Part shown: piece by piece, positions 1 through 7,785 of the stretch
Position numbering within the stretch: position 1 is the stretch's first letter
Layout: each line of letters begins with the position of its first letter
DNA from: CAZAKO01 sp964546145
GTDB taxonomy: Bacteria > Fidelibacterota > UBA2242
DNA length: 10,233 nucleotides
Direction of reading: 5' to 3'
Assembly: GCA_964546145.1 (NCBI GenBank)
Contig: CAZJIU010000077.1
Span: forward strand, 1 to 10,233
Position numbers and translations under genes: made by a program
Notes under the pieces: generated by a model
Database searches by the model: none
Told to the model about the DNA's origin: nothing
Seen by the model: only the letters and a program-made list of their open reading frames with translations

Positions 1-284
1 GCCGCATCGAGTTTGTCCTTGGCGGCTTGCATCGGATCGGGCGAGGCATCCCAGGGAAAATCAACAGTTCCTGCCGGTCCAAATGGATCACCACCATTGC
101 CACAGAAGGTATGCCAGTAGGCGATGGCGAAACGAAAATGATCCTTCATTGGCTTACCAGCGACTACCTTATTTTCATCGTAATATTTGAACGCTAAGGG
201 ATTACGCGAGTCTGGTCCTTCAAACGGGATCTTCCCGATTCCTTTAAAGAATTCTTTTCTTCCAATCGTGACAGGGTTTGACAT
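1..284 (-). CDS. xylA: Xylose isomerase, N-terminal part (cut by window edge)
   Basis: Cytoplasmic enzyme that interconverts D-xylose and D-xylulose, the first step of the isomerase route of xylose use. Only the first 94 codons are present; the gene runs off the left edge. The visible protein matches class II (long) xylose isomerases almost motif by motif: FFKGIGKIPFEGP (residues 12-24), NPLAFKYYD (28-36), the AYWHTFC segment (55-61) and GGDPFGP (64-70), followed by FPWDA and DPMQAAKDKLDA. Class II enzymes are usually about 440 residues, so roughly 350 lie outside; the catalytic His/Asp pair and the metal ligands cannot be checked here. The ATG at 284 has a strong ribosome binding site, AAGGAG at 298-293, eight bases upstream. 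It lies 207 bases downstream of the 812-residue secreted protein gene on the same strand, which links the upstream uptake genes to pentose use by inference. Confidence 0.96.
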   Translation of the reverse strand, partial: MSNPVTIGRKEFFKGIGKIPFEGPDSRNPLAFKYYDENKVVAGKPMKDHFRFAIAYWHTFCGNGGDPFGPAGTVDFPWDASPDPMQAAKDKLDA

Positions 285-491
285 AACACTTTCTCCTTCT
301 TGTTTATTTTTTATTTGGTATCTTAAACTTACCCTTGTTAAAAACCGTGCCGAATTTAATAATTATTGCCCTTACTTTCACTATTAAATTTTAAAACAGT
401 AGATTCCCTCTACCCACCCAAAAATTGGGCGCTCGAATAATTCATTTTAAGCTCCACCGGGATCAGCAATATGGCAATATTTCAAGTTTTA
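285..491 (-). other. Intergenic leader of xylA with two weak hairpins
   Basis: AT-rich gap between the 812-residue protein gene and xylA. Two small perfect inverted repeats lie in the middle: CCCAA at 417-421 with TTGGG at 425-429 (5-bp stem, 3-base loop), and GTAGA at 399-403 with TCTAC at 409-413 (5-bp stem, 5-base loop). Read on the minus strand, the second is followed by TGTTTT, so it is vaguely terminator-like, but the stem is too short to call one. I found no convincing -35/-10 pair or TAnnTTTG element for xylA. The closest -7-like match, TAAGTTTA near 320-310, lacks a TTG at the right distance. xylA could be read through from upstream or have its own weak promoter. Confidence 0.3.
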
Positions 492-2930
492 TTAGCGAAT
501 AATGACAAATTTCCGAAACACCGACTCGCCCTCGGGCGTCTCAACATAGAGAATATAGATCCCGCTGACTACTATCTGCCGTGATGAGGTCATCGAATCC
601 CATAACTCATCACCCGAACCATCAGTGTGCTTTTTCGACCAAATCAAATCTCCCCGCTCAGTATAAACTTTCAAATCACATACCGGTGGCAAGCCGTAAA
701 AAGCAATCCGGTCATACTGTGATTCATCACCGAATTGAAACATCCGGGCACGAATATCATACGGATTCGGTACGACCCGAACCAAATCCAGCCAAGTGCC
801 ACCCGATAGACCATACTTGCAAACATAACTGACATCATTGTAGAGGATGGCGTCGGCTACAATATAGGTTTTCGCCGGATTCCACGTTCCTTTTGATACT
901 ACTAATTTCCAGCTTCTGGTGTCAACAACTGGTGGATTAGTCTCACCGGTACTATCACAGATACAAAGGTAGTTTGAACCACCATATGATACAATTTCAC
1001 GATCATAATATTTCGATGTAGCCGCCCATTCCTCCTTGGGTATATTCAACTCCCAATATGTTGTATCCACATCCGGGGTTGCTTTCGCATCCTTGGTCAC
1101 AGCTGGGCGCCGCAAATAAGCAGGATCAGTAGTAATTGTCCAGAACATACTGCTGTACAGTGGCACTCCCGGTTGAATATCATTTTGGCTGCCATCATCC
1201 TTGGATTGAATGTAATAATAATAGTCAAATCCACGTACCGCCGAAATATCATCATATTCATGGACAATCCCAGTCGAATGATCACATTCAAAAATCTTTT
1301 TATAGACGGATTTTGGATCTATGACGTTGCCCTCGGAACGATAAATCACATACCCATCAAAATGGGGGTCCGAGGTGGCATTACTCGACCAGGATAGTCT
1401 TATCCGGTCACCTCCCGAAACTACTGTAAAAATATCCGGTGGTGGGGGCGGTTGCGGAATCGTATAGCCCGAATTGTAGTTATCAATTGCCCGTTCAAAG
1501 GTCTGCTGCAGCGAATCCCGGCAGGTTAACACCCAGGCTTCTTTATATTCTGTATGATCAGGAGCACTGGATTTATCCGGCATAATCAGTGCAGGGCTAC
1601 CAGTACTATTGTAATACTGCAACCAATTACCACCGACCTCCCGATTCTTCTCCCGACTGAGACCGGCAACACCACCCACAAATACAAAATGAAGACTATC
1701 CCCAGGATCAAGAGTATATGGTCCAAAACTTTGCAGAGCCGTCACGCCACCAGTTGAATAGTTAGAGTTAATGTATAAATCTGCCGCCTGCCCTGAAGCT
1801 GCAATCTCCTCGACAAGAGTGGGACTCGCATGTTTCATCGTCATTAAAGTATACCTTTTTCCCATGCGATCCGCATCGTACCGTGAAGTAGCTCGTGTAA
1901 GTTCATCGGAATCAGTATTAAAATGATGAGTGGTGGAAGGTTGCAACCGATTATCAGTCGGATTATCAGGTCCAGTATCGGCATGGATGACGGCATGCCC
2001 GACATACCGGGCGGCAGCCATGATGCCATCTTCATTTTGATTAGGACAGCCCCAGTCATCGTCAATATTCGTAAAGGGACGCGCCGAATGAGGCGCATAC
2101 CAGGCATAATGACCTCTGATACCATTACCATCGGTTCCGGTTACCTCATGTACGACATTCCGACCCCAGCCGGTGTTGTCAATGCCCCAACCCTGAGCTT
2201 CACCCGAAGCATTCTCCCACAGCGATTCACCCGACAGAGCATAGCGATAAGTTAGCATGAACATAAAATCTTTTAGTTGCTGTTGATATACGGTACTATC
2301 ATTGTCAATAATACCAGTATTTTTCAAAATAAAATCATATATATAATAATTATTATGATATTGCTGGGTAAAAACATAAACCTTCTTAGTAATCGTAACA
2401 CCCATAGCAGAATGATTTTTTACTAATAACATCCGGTCAGCAACCAAATTTGGATCCAGTTCATCTATCGTATCATACAAAGGAGAAGTGCGGTCGGGCA
2501 CATCGTCCACTACCACCAAGGGATGACTAAATCGCCCGACAAGCTTGAACTCAACCGCATCATAAATGGGGCGATCTTCATATTCCCCCGGCTTTGGTCC
2601 AGAATTAATGACATAATGTTCAAAATTCTGATTGATATGAGCATCATGAAAATCAACACAGCCTAAGAACATACCTCTGGCCCGCATGGAGGTCTGCACC
2701 AACCCGTATTCTCCCGGCCAGCAGAATCGAATTGACCGCGGATCGTCACCTCCGGTTTCGGTTTCCGATGCGTGTTCCGAAAAATAGGTATGCAGAGAAT
2801 TAACCCGCAACCACTTCAACTTACCATCATAGTTTAAATAAGTGCCTCCCTGAGCATATAAAAGTACGTTACCGGAGAGTAAAAAACTGATGAAGATAAA
2901 GACCAGTCTGCGATATTTATTTAAATCCAT
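492..2930 (-). CDS. Secreted FN3-like protein with 48-residue repeats and C-terminal sorting-like domain
   Basis: Unnamed exported protein of 812 residues. Residues 1-27 are a signal peptide (basic start, hydrophobic core FIFISFLLSG, cleavage probably after LLYAQ). Residues 28-490 are a long region I cannot assign, rich in Trp, Tyr, Asp and His. A proline run (493-498) leads into an FN3-like domain (about 499-580). Residues 611-712 carry a 48-residue repeat block. Residues 716-812 begin VRVVPNPYD and end in a beta-rich module (DLKVYTERGD, SGIYILYVE, RKFVIIR) that resembles the T9SS/FlgD-like C-terminal domains of FCB secreted proteins. An in-frame TTG at 2948 would add six residues. I prefer the ATG at 2930 because GGGAG at 2942-2938 sits seven bases before it, whereas the TTG lies inside that region with no ribosome binding site of its own. 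It starts 18 bases after the TonB receptor gene, so it is almost surely co-transcribed. Role in surface binding or as receptor partner is inference. Confidence 0.85.
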   Translation of the reverse strand: MDLNKYRRLVFIFISFLLSGNVLLYAQGGTYLNYDGKLKWLRVNSLHTYFSEHASETETGGDDPRSIRFCWPGEYGLVQTSMRARGMFLGCVDFHDAHINQNFEHYVINSGPKPGEYEDRPIYDAVEFKLVGRFSHPLVVVDDVPDRTSPLYDTIDELDPNLVADRMLLVKNHSAMGVTITKKVYVFTQQYHNNYYIYDFILKNTGIIDNDSTVYQQQLKDFMFMLTYRYALSGESLWENASGEAQGWGIDNTGWGRNVVHEVTGTDGNGIRGHYAWYAPHSARPFTNIDDDWGCPNQNEDGIMAAARYVGHAVIHADTGPDNPTDNRLQPSTTHHFNTDSDELTRATSRYDADRMGKRYTLMTMKHASPTLVEEIAASGQAADLYINSNYSTGGVTALQSFGPYTLDPGDSLHFVFVGGVAGLSREKNREVGGNWLQYYNSTGSPALIMPDKSSAPDHTEYKEAWVLTCRDSLQQTFERAIDNYNSGYTIPQPPPPPDIFTVVSGGDRIRLSWSSNATSDPHFDGYVIYRSEGNVIDPKSVYKKIFECDHSTGIVHEYDDISAVRGFDYYYYIQSKDDGSQNDIQPGVPLYSSMFWTITTDPAYLRRPAVTKDAKATPDVDTTYWELNIPKEEWAATSKYYDREIVSYGGSNYLCICDSTGETNPPVVDTRSWKLVVSKGTWNPAKTYIVADAILYNDVSYVCKYGLSGGTWLDLVRVVPNPYDIRARMFQFGDESQYDRIAFYGLPPVCDLKVYTERGDLIWSKKHTDGSGDELWDSMTSSRQIVVSGIYILYVETPEGESVFRKFVIIR
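795..1100 (-). repeat. Diverged 48-residue tandem repeat inside the 812-residue protein
   Basis: Codons 611-712 hold a tail half-copy (611-634), a full copy (635-682) and a head half-copy (683-712). The period is exactly 48 residues. Head positions align as W635/W683, Y641/Y689, Y649/Y697, Y654/Y702 and C656/C704. Tail positions align as D622/D670, T623/T671, W626/W674, L628/L676 and K632/K680. The pattern W-x5-Y-x7-Y-x4-Y-x-C followed by a D-T-x-x-W-x-L ending resembles small aromatic carbohydrate-binding modules (the CBM5/12 style also found in phage tail proteins). That resemblance is by eye. The copies are diverged at the DNA level, so this is not a recent duplication. Confidence 0.75.
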
Positions 2931-2948
2931 ATTCCTTCTCCCTTTCAA

Positions 2949-5900
2949 TTATCTAAAATCGTAGGACACCCGAATCCCAAAAAAGACCTGCCGTGGATCC
3001 AGGAAGGTAAAAGAGTCGAAGTTTGGCATGTCAATATAAGCCTTGTCCTCTAAGATTTTGTCAATTCTTTTTTTATCTACCTGCTGCCAGCCATTATCCA
3101 CATATTCCCAATAATCTCTGGTTTCCTGATAATAATAGATCACTCCCTCTTCACCGGGAGAATCAAGACCCCCACGCGATTCCATCGGCTGGTATGCCAC
3201 CCCTTTTTTACGATAACTTCCGACCCGGTCGCCGCCGGGGATATTATCATAAGCATTACTCTTTGGCAAATGCAGACTCTGATAATAGAGTTCCCGGTCA
3301 CTGTCCTTGCCGCCAAAATTCGCAAGGGACATCCGTTTATAGTTGGTCAGGTTGTCTATATCCATATAAAATAACACCCTAAGATTCTGGATATTAAAAA
3401 CCTTGCTCAAACGTAACACAGCGTTGAACTCATCGGTTTCCTGGACATTAAACTCAACTGATGAATATTGTTTGGGATTCCAGGTTACCCATTCGCCAGA
3501 TCGCCAATCCAACAGTAGATTTGCCTTGTATCCTCCAAGGGGATAGATACCCTTCATTGCCGGTCCAAAGTCTTCCGGTACGTGAAGTGACAGATCAAAA
3601 CGAGCGTATGGTCGGGGAATTGGTCGCTCCTGATAGAGGTTGACCGTATTTTCATCGTACTCCTTTTGCCGCGAAGGATCCTGGTAAACCTCTTCCCGCC
3701 CAAAGTGACCTGAGGTCGAGACCTGATAGGTATAATTACCAAAGAAGGTCCACCAGCGCCCCTTACTCTTGCGTAGCGAGATTTCCAGACCGCGAATATC
3801 TTCATAACTGTTACTGGTAGTCCTGGTATAGGCGATCCCCCCAACTGAAACATACTGGGTATTATTCTGCTGGTCAAAAATATCATGGTAGAAAGCTGCG
3901 ATTTGTAACAATAGATTATTAAAGAGTAAATGATCGTAACCTAATTCATAGGAAATAGTTTTGGCCAGAATCAGATTCGGATCACCATAGGTTTTCAAAA
4001 TACGATCACTCGTCCGACCAATCCGGAACATGGTTTCATAGGAAGGCATTTGTTTGAAATGACCATAATTAAAGTAGAACTTCGAGTTTTCGGTTATTGG
4101 ATGGGCAATCCCCAGACGGGGACTTAACTGCAATTGCGGCTTGGATTTCTGCGTCGGATATTCTTGATCCTCGCTATAATTCGAAGTAAAGAAATCTTCA
4201 TCATAAGGATTAACATTCCACCAATCGGTGTTCGAATTGCTGTAATCCAACCTCAAGCCGAGGTTCACAACCAGTTCCCTTGTTTCAAGTTTATCCTGAA
4301 CATATAGGGCACTCCGAATCGGTTTGGCTTTAAATTGGACGTGATCGCCCCACTTATCATTCTTATAGTTTTGCATAAAACCATAATCGAAATCAATGTC
4401 ATTATAGATAAACTCAATTCCGGTTTTAAACAGATTATTGAAGTTCACCTGACTGGATAAATCCATTTTCAGAATATTAGCAGTTGCCAAAGTATTATCC
4501 CGGCGTTTACAGGTAAATCCGCCAAATGCCATTTTGCCATAGATACCCATTTCAAATTCATAATCATATCCAAAGGGGGCCTCGTCAACTTTATAACCCG
4601 GCAATATTTCGTATTTCGTCGTATCACGGGCAGCTGGCGGATGGGTATAATAATCCCGCCGGAAATGCTCATAGGAAATCTCATAATAGGTTTTTGAGCT
4701 GAGTGCATGGGTTAATTTCGCCGCCATAGACTTATGGCCAATATCAGCTAGGCTATACTCACCAGTACCAAAGAGGATACCAAGGTCTTCGCCCATTTGA
4801 CCGGCTATTTCGTTTGGATAACGAACATAGTAATATGACCAATTTTGCTGCATGGTATACTGCTTCCCAACCAAACCGGTTAGCATTAGCTTCATATTCG
4901 ACGAAATATCAGAGGTGACTTTCAATGACCAATCATAATCCACATAATCATCGCGGGTCAAGGGTACCAGTAACATTTCGCGGTGTCTCCGGTAGGTAGT
5001 GAAGAACCGCAGGTTGCCAAACTTTTCACTTATGATCGGAACAGGTCCTCCAAATCCTGCATCAACATCATAATCGGGATCATACTCGGGCTGCTTGCGC
5101 GTCTGCCACATGAATAACCGCTGGGCTGCAAGCGGTGAGAGATCATTAGTAGGATCATTATCAGTCATTAATTTCTGAGAGATGGCATTCCAACCTTCGA
5201 AATCCGGATACTGATTCTGCATATAATTATCCCAGTAAGTACGAATCCCATCGCCATTATAATCGGTAAAATCTTCCCCGCTATCCCACTGTCCATTACC
5301 ATTAACATCGGTAAATGGTTCACCATTCGCCGTCCCGGTCCAGCAAACCGCATCATCATAAAATGGCCGGAGAAATCCCGAAATCGGATCAAAGGGTGAA
5401 ATGCCAAAGTGTTTTGGGGTATAGGGACTATATTTCACCTCTAAATTCCCGTAATAACCAGTTTTACTGCCTTCGCGAGTGACCACATTAACAATTCCCG
5501 AACGAACCTGCCCGTATTCGGCATTAAAACCACCCCGTTCGACAGAAATCTCCTGGATGGCACTCAAAGCAATACTGGAAACGGGTTTATTATTGCGGGG
5601 ATCACGCAGGGTGACGCCGTCCATTAAAAACAGTGCTTCATCAGAACCACCACCACGAATTTCCAAACCTCCCCGGATACCCGCCTGTAATCCAACAAGA
5701 CCATTAACGTTCGATACCGGTAACGCCTGGGTCTCTTCAGCAGTAATCGCAACCACGCTGGTAGCAACATCAGGTTTAATCACTTTACGTCGCGCAACAA
5801 CGCTGACAACTTCACCTTGGATTACCTCGCGCTCAAGTGCAAAATCCACCCGGGCAGTTTGATCAATAAGAACCTCCACCCCGGTTTTGATAGTCCTGGA

Positions 5901-6149
5901 ATACCCTATCACCGAAACCTCGACATCATAGGTGCCCGGAGTAACTTGTAAAATAGTATATTGCCCTTCATTATTGGTAGCAGCACCAATATCCGTCCCA
6001 ACCACGATCACGTTAGCCCCAGGTAATGGCACACCACTCTTATAATCAGTTACGATCCCGGCAATTTTACCGGTAGTCCCTGACCAGGCGGTCATCGTTA
6101 AAAAAAGTACAAACAAAAATACAGTTAGGCTTATATTTGATCGCCTCAT
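2949..6149 (-). CDS. TonB-dependent outer-membrane receptor with carboxypeptidase-regulatory-like N-terminal domain
   Basis: Outer-membrane import channel of 1066 residues, driven by TonB-ExbBD, for a substrate too large or scarce for porins. Residues 1-23 are a signal peptide (TVFLFVLFLTMTAWSG). Residues 27-107 are a carboxypeptidase-regulatory-like beta sandwich (GIVTDYKSGVPLPGANV, PGTYDVEVSVIGY), as in SusC-type receptors. EVVSVVA (113-119) fits a TonB box. The plug covers about 120-226, with LEIRGGGSDEALFLMDGV (162-179) and VERGGFNAEYGQVRSG (203-218). The rest is the barrel, ending in FFGIRVSYDFR, an aromatic-rich last strand of the type recognised by the BAM machinery. An EF-hand-like stretch lies at 281-307. 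The start ATG at 6149 follows GGAGG (6161-6157) by seven bases. It sits 96 bases after the IPT/propeller gene and 18 bases before the 812-residue protein gene. The substrate is unknown; nearby xylA suggests a pentose oligosaccharide. No SusD-like gene is adjacent. Confidence 0.93.
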   Translation of the reverse strand: MRRSNISLTVFLFVLFLTMTAWSGTTGKIAGIVTDYKSGVPLPGANVIVVGTDIGAATNNEGQYTILQVTPGTYDVEVSVIGYSRTIKTGVEVLIDQTARVDFALEREVIQGEVVSVVARRKVIKPDVATSVVAITAEETQALPVSNVNGLVGLQAGIRGGLEIRGGGSDEALFLMDGVTLRDPRNNKPVSSIALSAIQEISVERGGFNAEYGQVRSGIVNVVTREGSKTGYYGNLEVKYSPYTPKHFGISPFDPISGFLRPFYDDAVCWTGTANGEPFTDVNGNGQWDSGEDFTDYNGDGIRTYWDNYMQNQYPDFEGWNAISQKLMTDNDPTNDLSPLAAQRLFMWQTRKQPEYDPDYDVDAGFGGPVPIISEKFGNLRFFTTYRRHREMLLVPLTRDDYVDYDWSLKVTSDISSNMKLMLTGLVGKQYTMQQNWSYYYVRYPNEIAGQMGEDLGILFGTGEYSLADIGHKSMAAKLTHALSSKTYYEISYEHFRRDYYTHPPAARDTTKYEILPGYKVDEAPFGYDYEFEMGIYGKMAFGGFTCKRRDNTLATANILKMDLSSQVNFNNLFKTGIEFIYNDIDFDYGFMQNYKNDKWGDHVQFKAKPIRSALYVQDKLETRELVVNLGLRLDYSNSNTDWWNVNPYDEDFFTSNYSEDQEYPTQKSKPQLQLSPRLGIAHPITENSKFYFNYGHFKQMPSYETMFRIGRTSDRILKTYGDPNLILAKTISYELGYDHLLFNNLLLQIAAFYHDIFDQQNNTQYVSVGGIAYTRTTSNSYEDIRGLEISLRKSKGRWWTFFGNYTYQVSTSGHFGREEVYQDPSRQKEYDENTVNLYQERPIPRPYARFDLSLHVPEDFGPAMKGIYPLGGYKANLLLDWRSGEWVTWNPKQYSSVEFNVQETDEFNAVLRLSKVFNIQNLRVLFYMDIDNLTNYKRMSLANFGGKDSDRELYYQSLHLPKSNAYDNIPGGDRVGSYRKKGVAYQPMESRGGLDSPGEEGVIYYYQETRDYWEYVDNGWQQVDKKRIDKILEDKAYIDMPNFDSFTFLDPRQVFFGIRVSYDFR

Positions 6150-6245
6150 AAAACTTCCTCCCCCTCAAATAATCTTGTCATTGCCCATTTTAGCTGCTCC
6201 CTATAATCATTCTCTGAGTCATTCCAGGGCAACTGATTGATTACT

Positions 6246-7454
6246 TTACAAATTTCTGCCATAATAAGGTGCTCCTTGTCCGCCCACATCAATTCGAACC
6301 AAACTCCAGTTCTCTCCACCTTGAGCTACATATATGTAGTCACCATTACCCCAAACCAGGTTATGAGCTGCTGGCGGTAGAATTCCTTTATAAAATATGT
6401 CTTGCTCATTAGATTCGACATTATACGTAATGAGTGGCGAAGAATTATCTGTCCCAATGAACAAGATTCCATCATCTGAAAAAGTAAAATCATAGACTTG
6501 TGTGCCAGCTTCAAAATCCATTTCTGATAAGTCCAGAACCAGCTCTCGGGCACTCAGGCTGCCGTCGGCGTTCTGAATTTTATGCCGCCAGATTGCAACG
6601 GCAGGATTACTTTCATCCGGCGCCGCAGGTTTTACAAGAAGATAGACATACTGATCGTAAACCCGAACGCAGGAAATTGTATCCGCTGTGTATAATCCGA
6701 GTTTACCAAAAGTAGTATCAGGCTTAATAGTTATCAAATCAGTTTCTTCACCACCAGCATAAAAATTACCATACTCATCAAAATCGCCATAAGACACAGC
6801 TTCACCTACGTTCGCCCATTCGGTCTCTTCTCCGGTTGCCAGATCCATGGCGTATATACGGCGATAGGCCATAAGCATAACCAGCTTTCCACCCGGACCT
6901 ACTCTTGAGTCAGTTACCACCCGACTGGATGAACCAAGGAGAGTTGTCGTTCCGTCGGGTTGAATCTTGTAAACATCCCGCGGCGACTGGGTAAAATACA
7001 CATTTTCATCGGCATCAACGGCAACCGAACCAATTTTATCGGTTTCTACTAATTGTCCGTAGGCAGCATAAACCGGTTCAACTTTATAAGGTCCATACTC
7101 ACCAATCTCGATTGCCTCGAGAGTGGCTACCCTTACGGTCAGAGAATCTCCCGTTTGATTAGGTCGGCGGATAGTGATAGCCGTTGTTGTACTGTTGACT
7201 ACTTCTGCCGGAACGGTATTGAAATAGACGAAATTTTTTTCAGGTGAAGCATCAAAATTCTCACCTAGAATCTTGAGATAATTATATCCAGCAGGTGCAA
7301 CAGAACTGGGCTCCAATCCACTGATTACCGGAGGAGTGGTCGCCGCATGTTTGTGATTGTACATGGCGGTTGGACCATCATACTCACACCTGAAATGGAT
7401 TGCGATTAATGCAATCAAGAACAGGTAAACGTTTATCATGCCTTTAGATCTCAT
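6246..7454 (-). CDS. IPT/TIG-domain plus beta-propeller-like exported protein, probable lipoprotein
   Basis: Exported protein of 402 residues. The N-terminus (MINVYLFLIALIAIHFRC, residues 6-23) is a hydrophobic signal ending in Cys23. It could be a lipoprotein signal, but FRC is not a canonical lipobox. Residues about 41-127 form an IPT/TIG immunoglobulin-like fold (PPVISGLEPSSVAPAGYNYL at 41-60, LKILGENFD, then VYFNTVPAEVV). Residues about 138-392 contain NHL-like propeller strands: IGSVAVDADENVYFT (141-155), YGDFDEYGNFYAGG (222-235) and FTFSDDGILFIGTD (323-336). No catalytic motif is visible. By position, directly before the TonB receptor gene, it is a candidate surface glycan-binding or receptor-accessory protein, analogous to SusE/F or SusD; this is inference. 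I chose the ATG at 7454 rather than an in-frame start 13 codons upstream, because AAGGAG at 7468-7463 lies eight bases before it and the signal peptide then begins properly. It is the first gene after the promoter-bearing gap and probably leads a three-gene operon. Confidence 0.85.
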   Translation of the reverse strand: MRSKGMINVYLFLIALIAIHFRCEYDGPTAMYNHKHAATTPPVISGLEPSSVAPAGYNYLKILGENFDASPEKNFVYFNTVPAEVVNSTTTAITIRRPNQTGDSLTVRVATLEAIEIGEYGPYKVEPVYAAYGQLVETDKIGSVAVDADENVYFTQSPRDVYKIQPDGTTTLLGSSSRVVTDSRVGPGGKLVMLMAYRRIYAMDLATGEETEWANVGEAVSYGDFDEYGNFYAGGEETDLITIKPDTTFGKLGLYTADTISCVRVYDQYVYLLVKPAAPDESNPAVAIWRHKIQNADGSLSARELVLDLSEMDFEAGTQVYDFTFSDDGILFIGTDNSSPLITYNVESNEQDIFYKGILPPAAHNLVWGNGDYIYVAQGGENWSLVRIDVGGQGAPYYGRNL

Positions 7455-7594
7455 GAAGATTTCTCCTTGTTTTTCATTCCAAACCTCTGGCACTTGCTGT
7501 TTTTCTGCAAAATCAAAAAACTCAATAGTATCAAGCTATTTCTGGTCAAGATTTACTCAATTCAAACTAGCTTGCTTGCAGGTTCATCCTATTT

Positions 7595-7624
7595 CAAATT
7601 TATCAATCTATTATTCAAGGTCAA
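7595..7624 (-). promoter_or_regulatory. Candidate Bacteroidota-type promoter of the IPT-TonB operon
   Basis: On the minus strand, TTG at 7624-7622 is followed by exactly 19 bases and then TAAATTTG at 7602-7595. This fits the -33 TTTG / -7 TAnnTTTG consensus known for the primary sigma factor of Bacteroidota. The same TTG begins TTGACC, which could also serve as a sigma70-like -35 with TAAATT 16 bases on. A start near 7588 would leave a leader of about 134 bases before the ATG at 7454. Location, spacing and orientation fit; no experiment supports it. Confidence 0.5.
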
Positions 7625-7659
7625 TAAAAGATTCCACGGCAGAATATACATCCGTATTT

Positions 7660-7668
7660 ATTATAGCA
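7660..7668 (-). promoter_or_regulatory. Alternative extended -10 element
   Basis: TGCTATAAT on the minus strand is a full match to the sigma70 extended -10 consensus. A TTGACT at 7679-7674 lies only eight bases upstream of TATAAT, too close to act as its -35, so any promoter here would rely on the extended -10. It would give a leader of about 200 bases for the IPT gene. It is a weaker candidate than the element at 7595-7624 if the organism uses a Bacteroidota-like sigma factor. Confidence 0.25.
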
Positions 7669-7785
7669 ATTTTAGTCAAGAGCCAGAATTCAATCCCCAT
7701 CATTACCTTAAAAACCACAGCTCCGGCAAAACTTGAAACCCTAAACATCCCACTTAGTGCCGAATGTGAATAAAATAGAAACTTT

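Larger units (their letters stand above)
7455..7785 (-). other. 331-base intergenic region upstream of the receptor operon
   Basis: AT-rich non-coding gap between the URO-D-like gene and the IPT gene. Read on the minus strand it holds, in order: an extended -10-like TGCTATAAT at 7668-7660; a Bacteroidota-type promoter candidate at 7624-7595; and a leader of roughly 130 bases containing a 7-bp inverted repeat (TAGCTTG at 7568-7574 with CAAGCTA at 7532-7538). The ribosome binding site AAGGAG is at 7468-7463. No clear intrinsic terminator follows the URO-D-like gene. Two open frames on the plus strand lack ribosome binding sites and recognisable proteins, so I treat them as chance. Confidence 0.6.

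Noticed and set aside
187..387. Plus-strand open frame opposite the xylA start
   Set aside because: It is antisense to clear xylose isomerase sequence and its own leader, with no protein similarity I recognise.
399..429. Intrinsic terminator between the 812-residue protein gene and xylA
   Set aside because: Both hairpins have only 5-bp stems, are low in GC or lack a proper T run; they are too weak to call.
466..480. Tandem GCAATAT repeat just past the end of the 812-residue protein gene
   Set aside because: Only two 7-base copies with an 8-base period; expected by chance in AT-rich DNA.
2931..2948. TTG start giving an 818-residue version of the secreted protein
   Set aside because: The TTG overlaps the ribosome binding region and has no ribosome binding site of its own; the ATG at 2930 has GGGAG at good spacing and starts the signal peptide correctly.
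7438..7773. Two overlapping plus-strand open frames (about 111 and 89 codons) across the intergenic region
   Set aside because: No ribosome binding site before either, unremarkable composition, no recognisable motif, and one starts inside the IPT gene. They also overlap the minus-strand promoter region.
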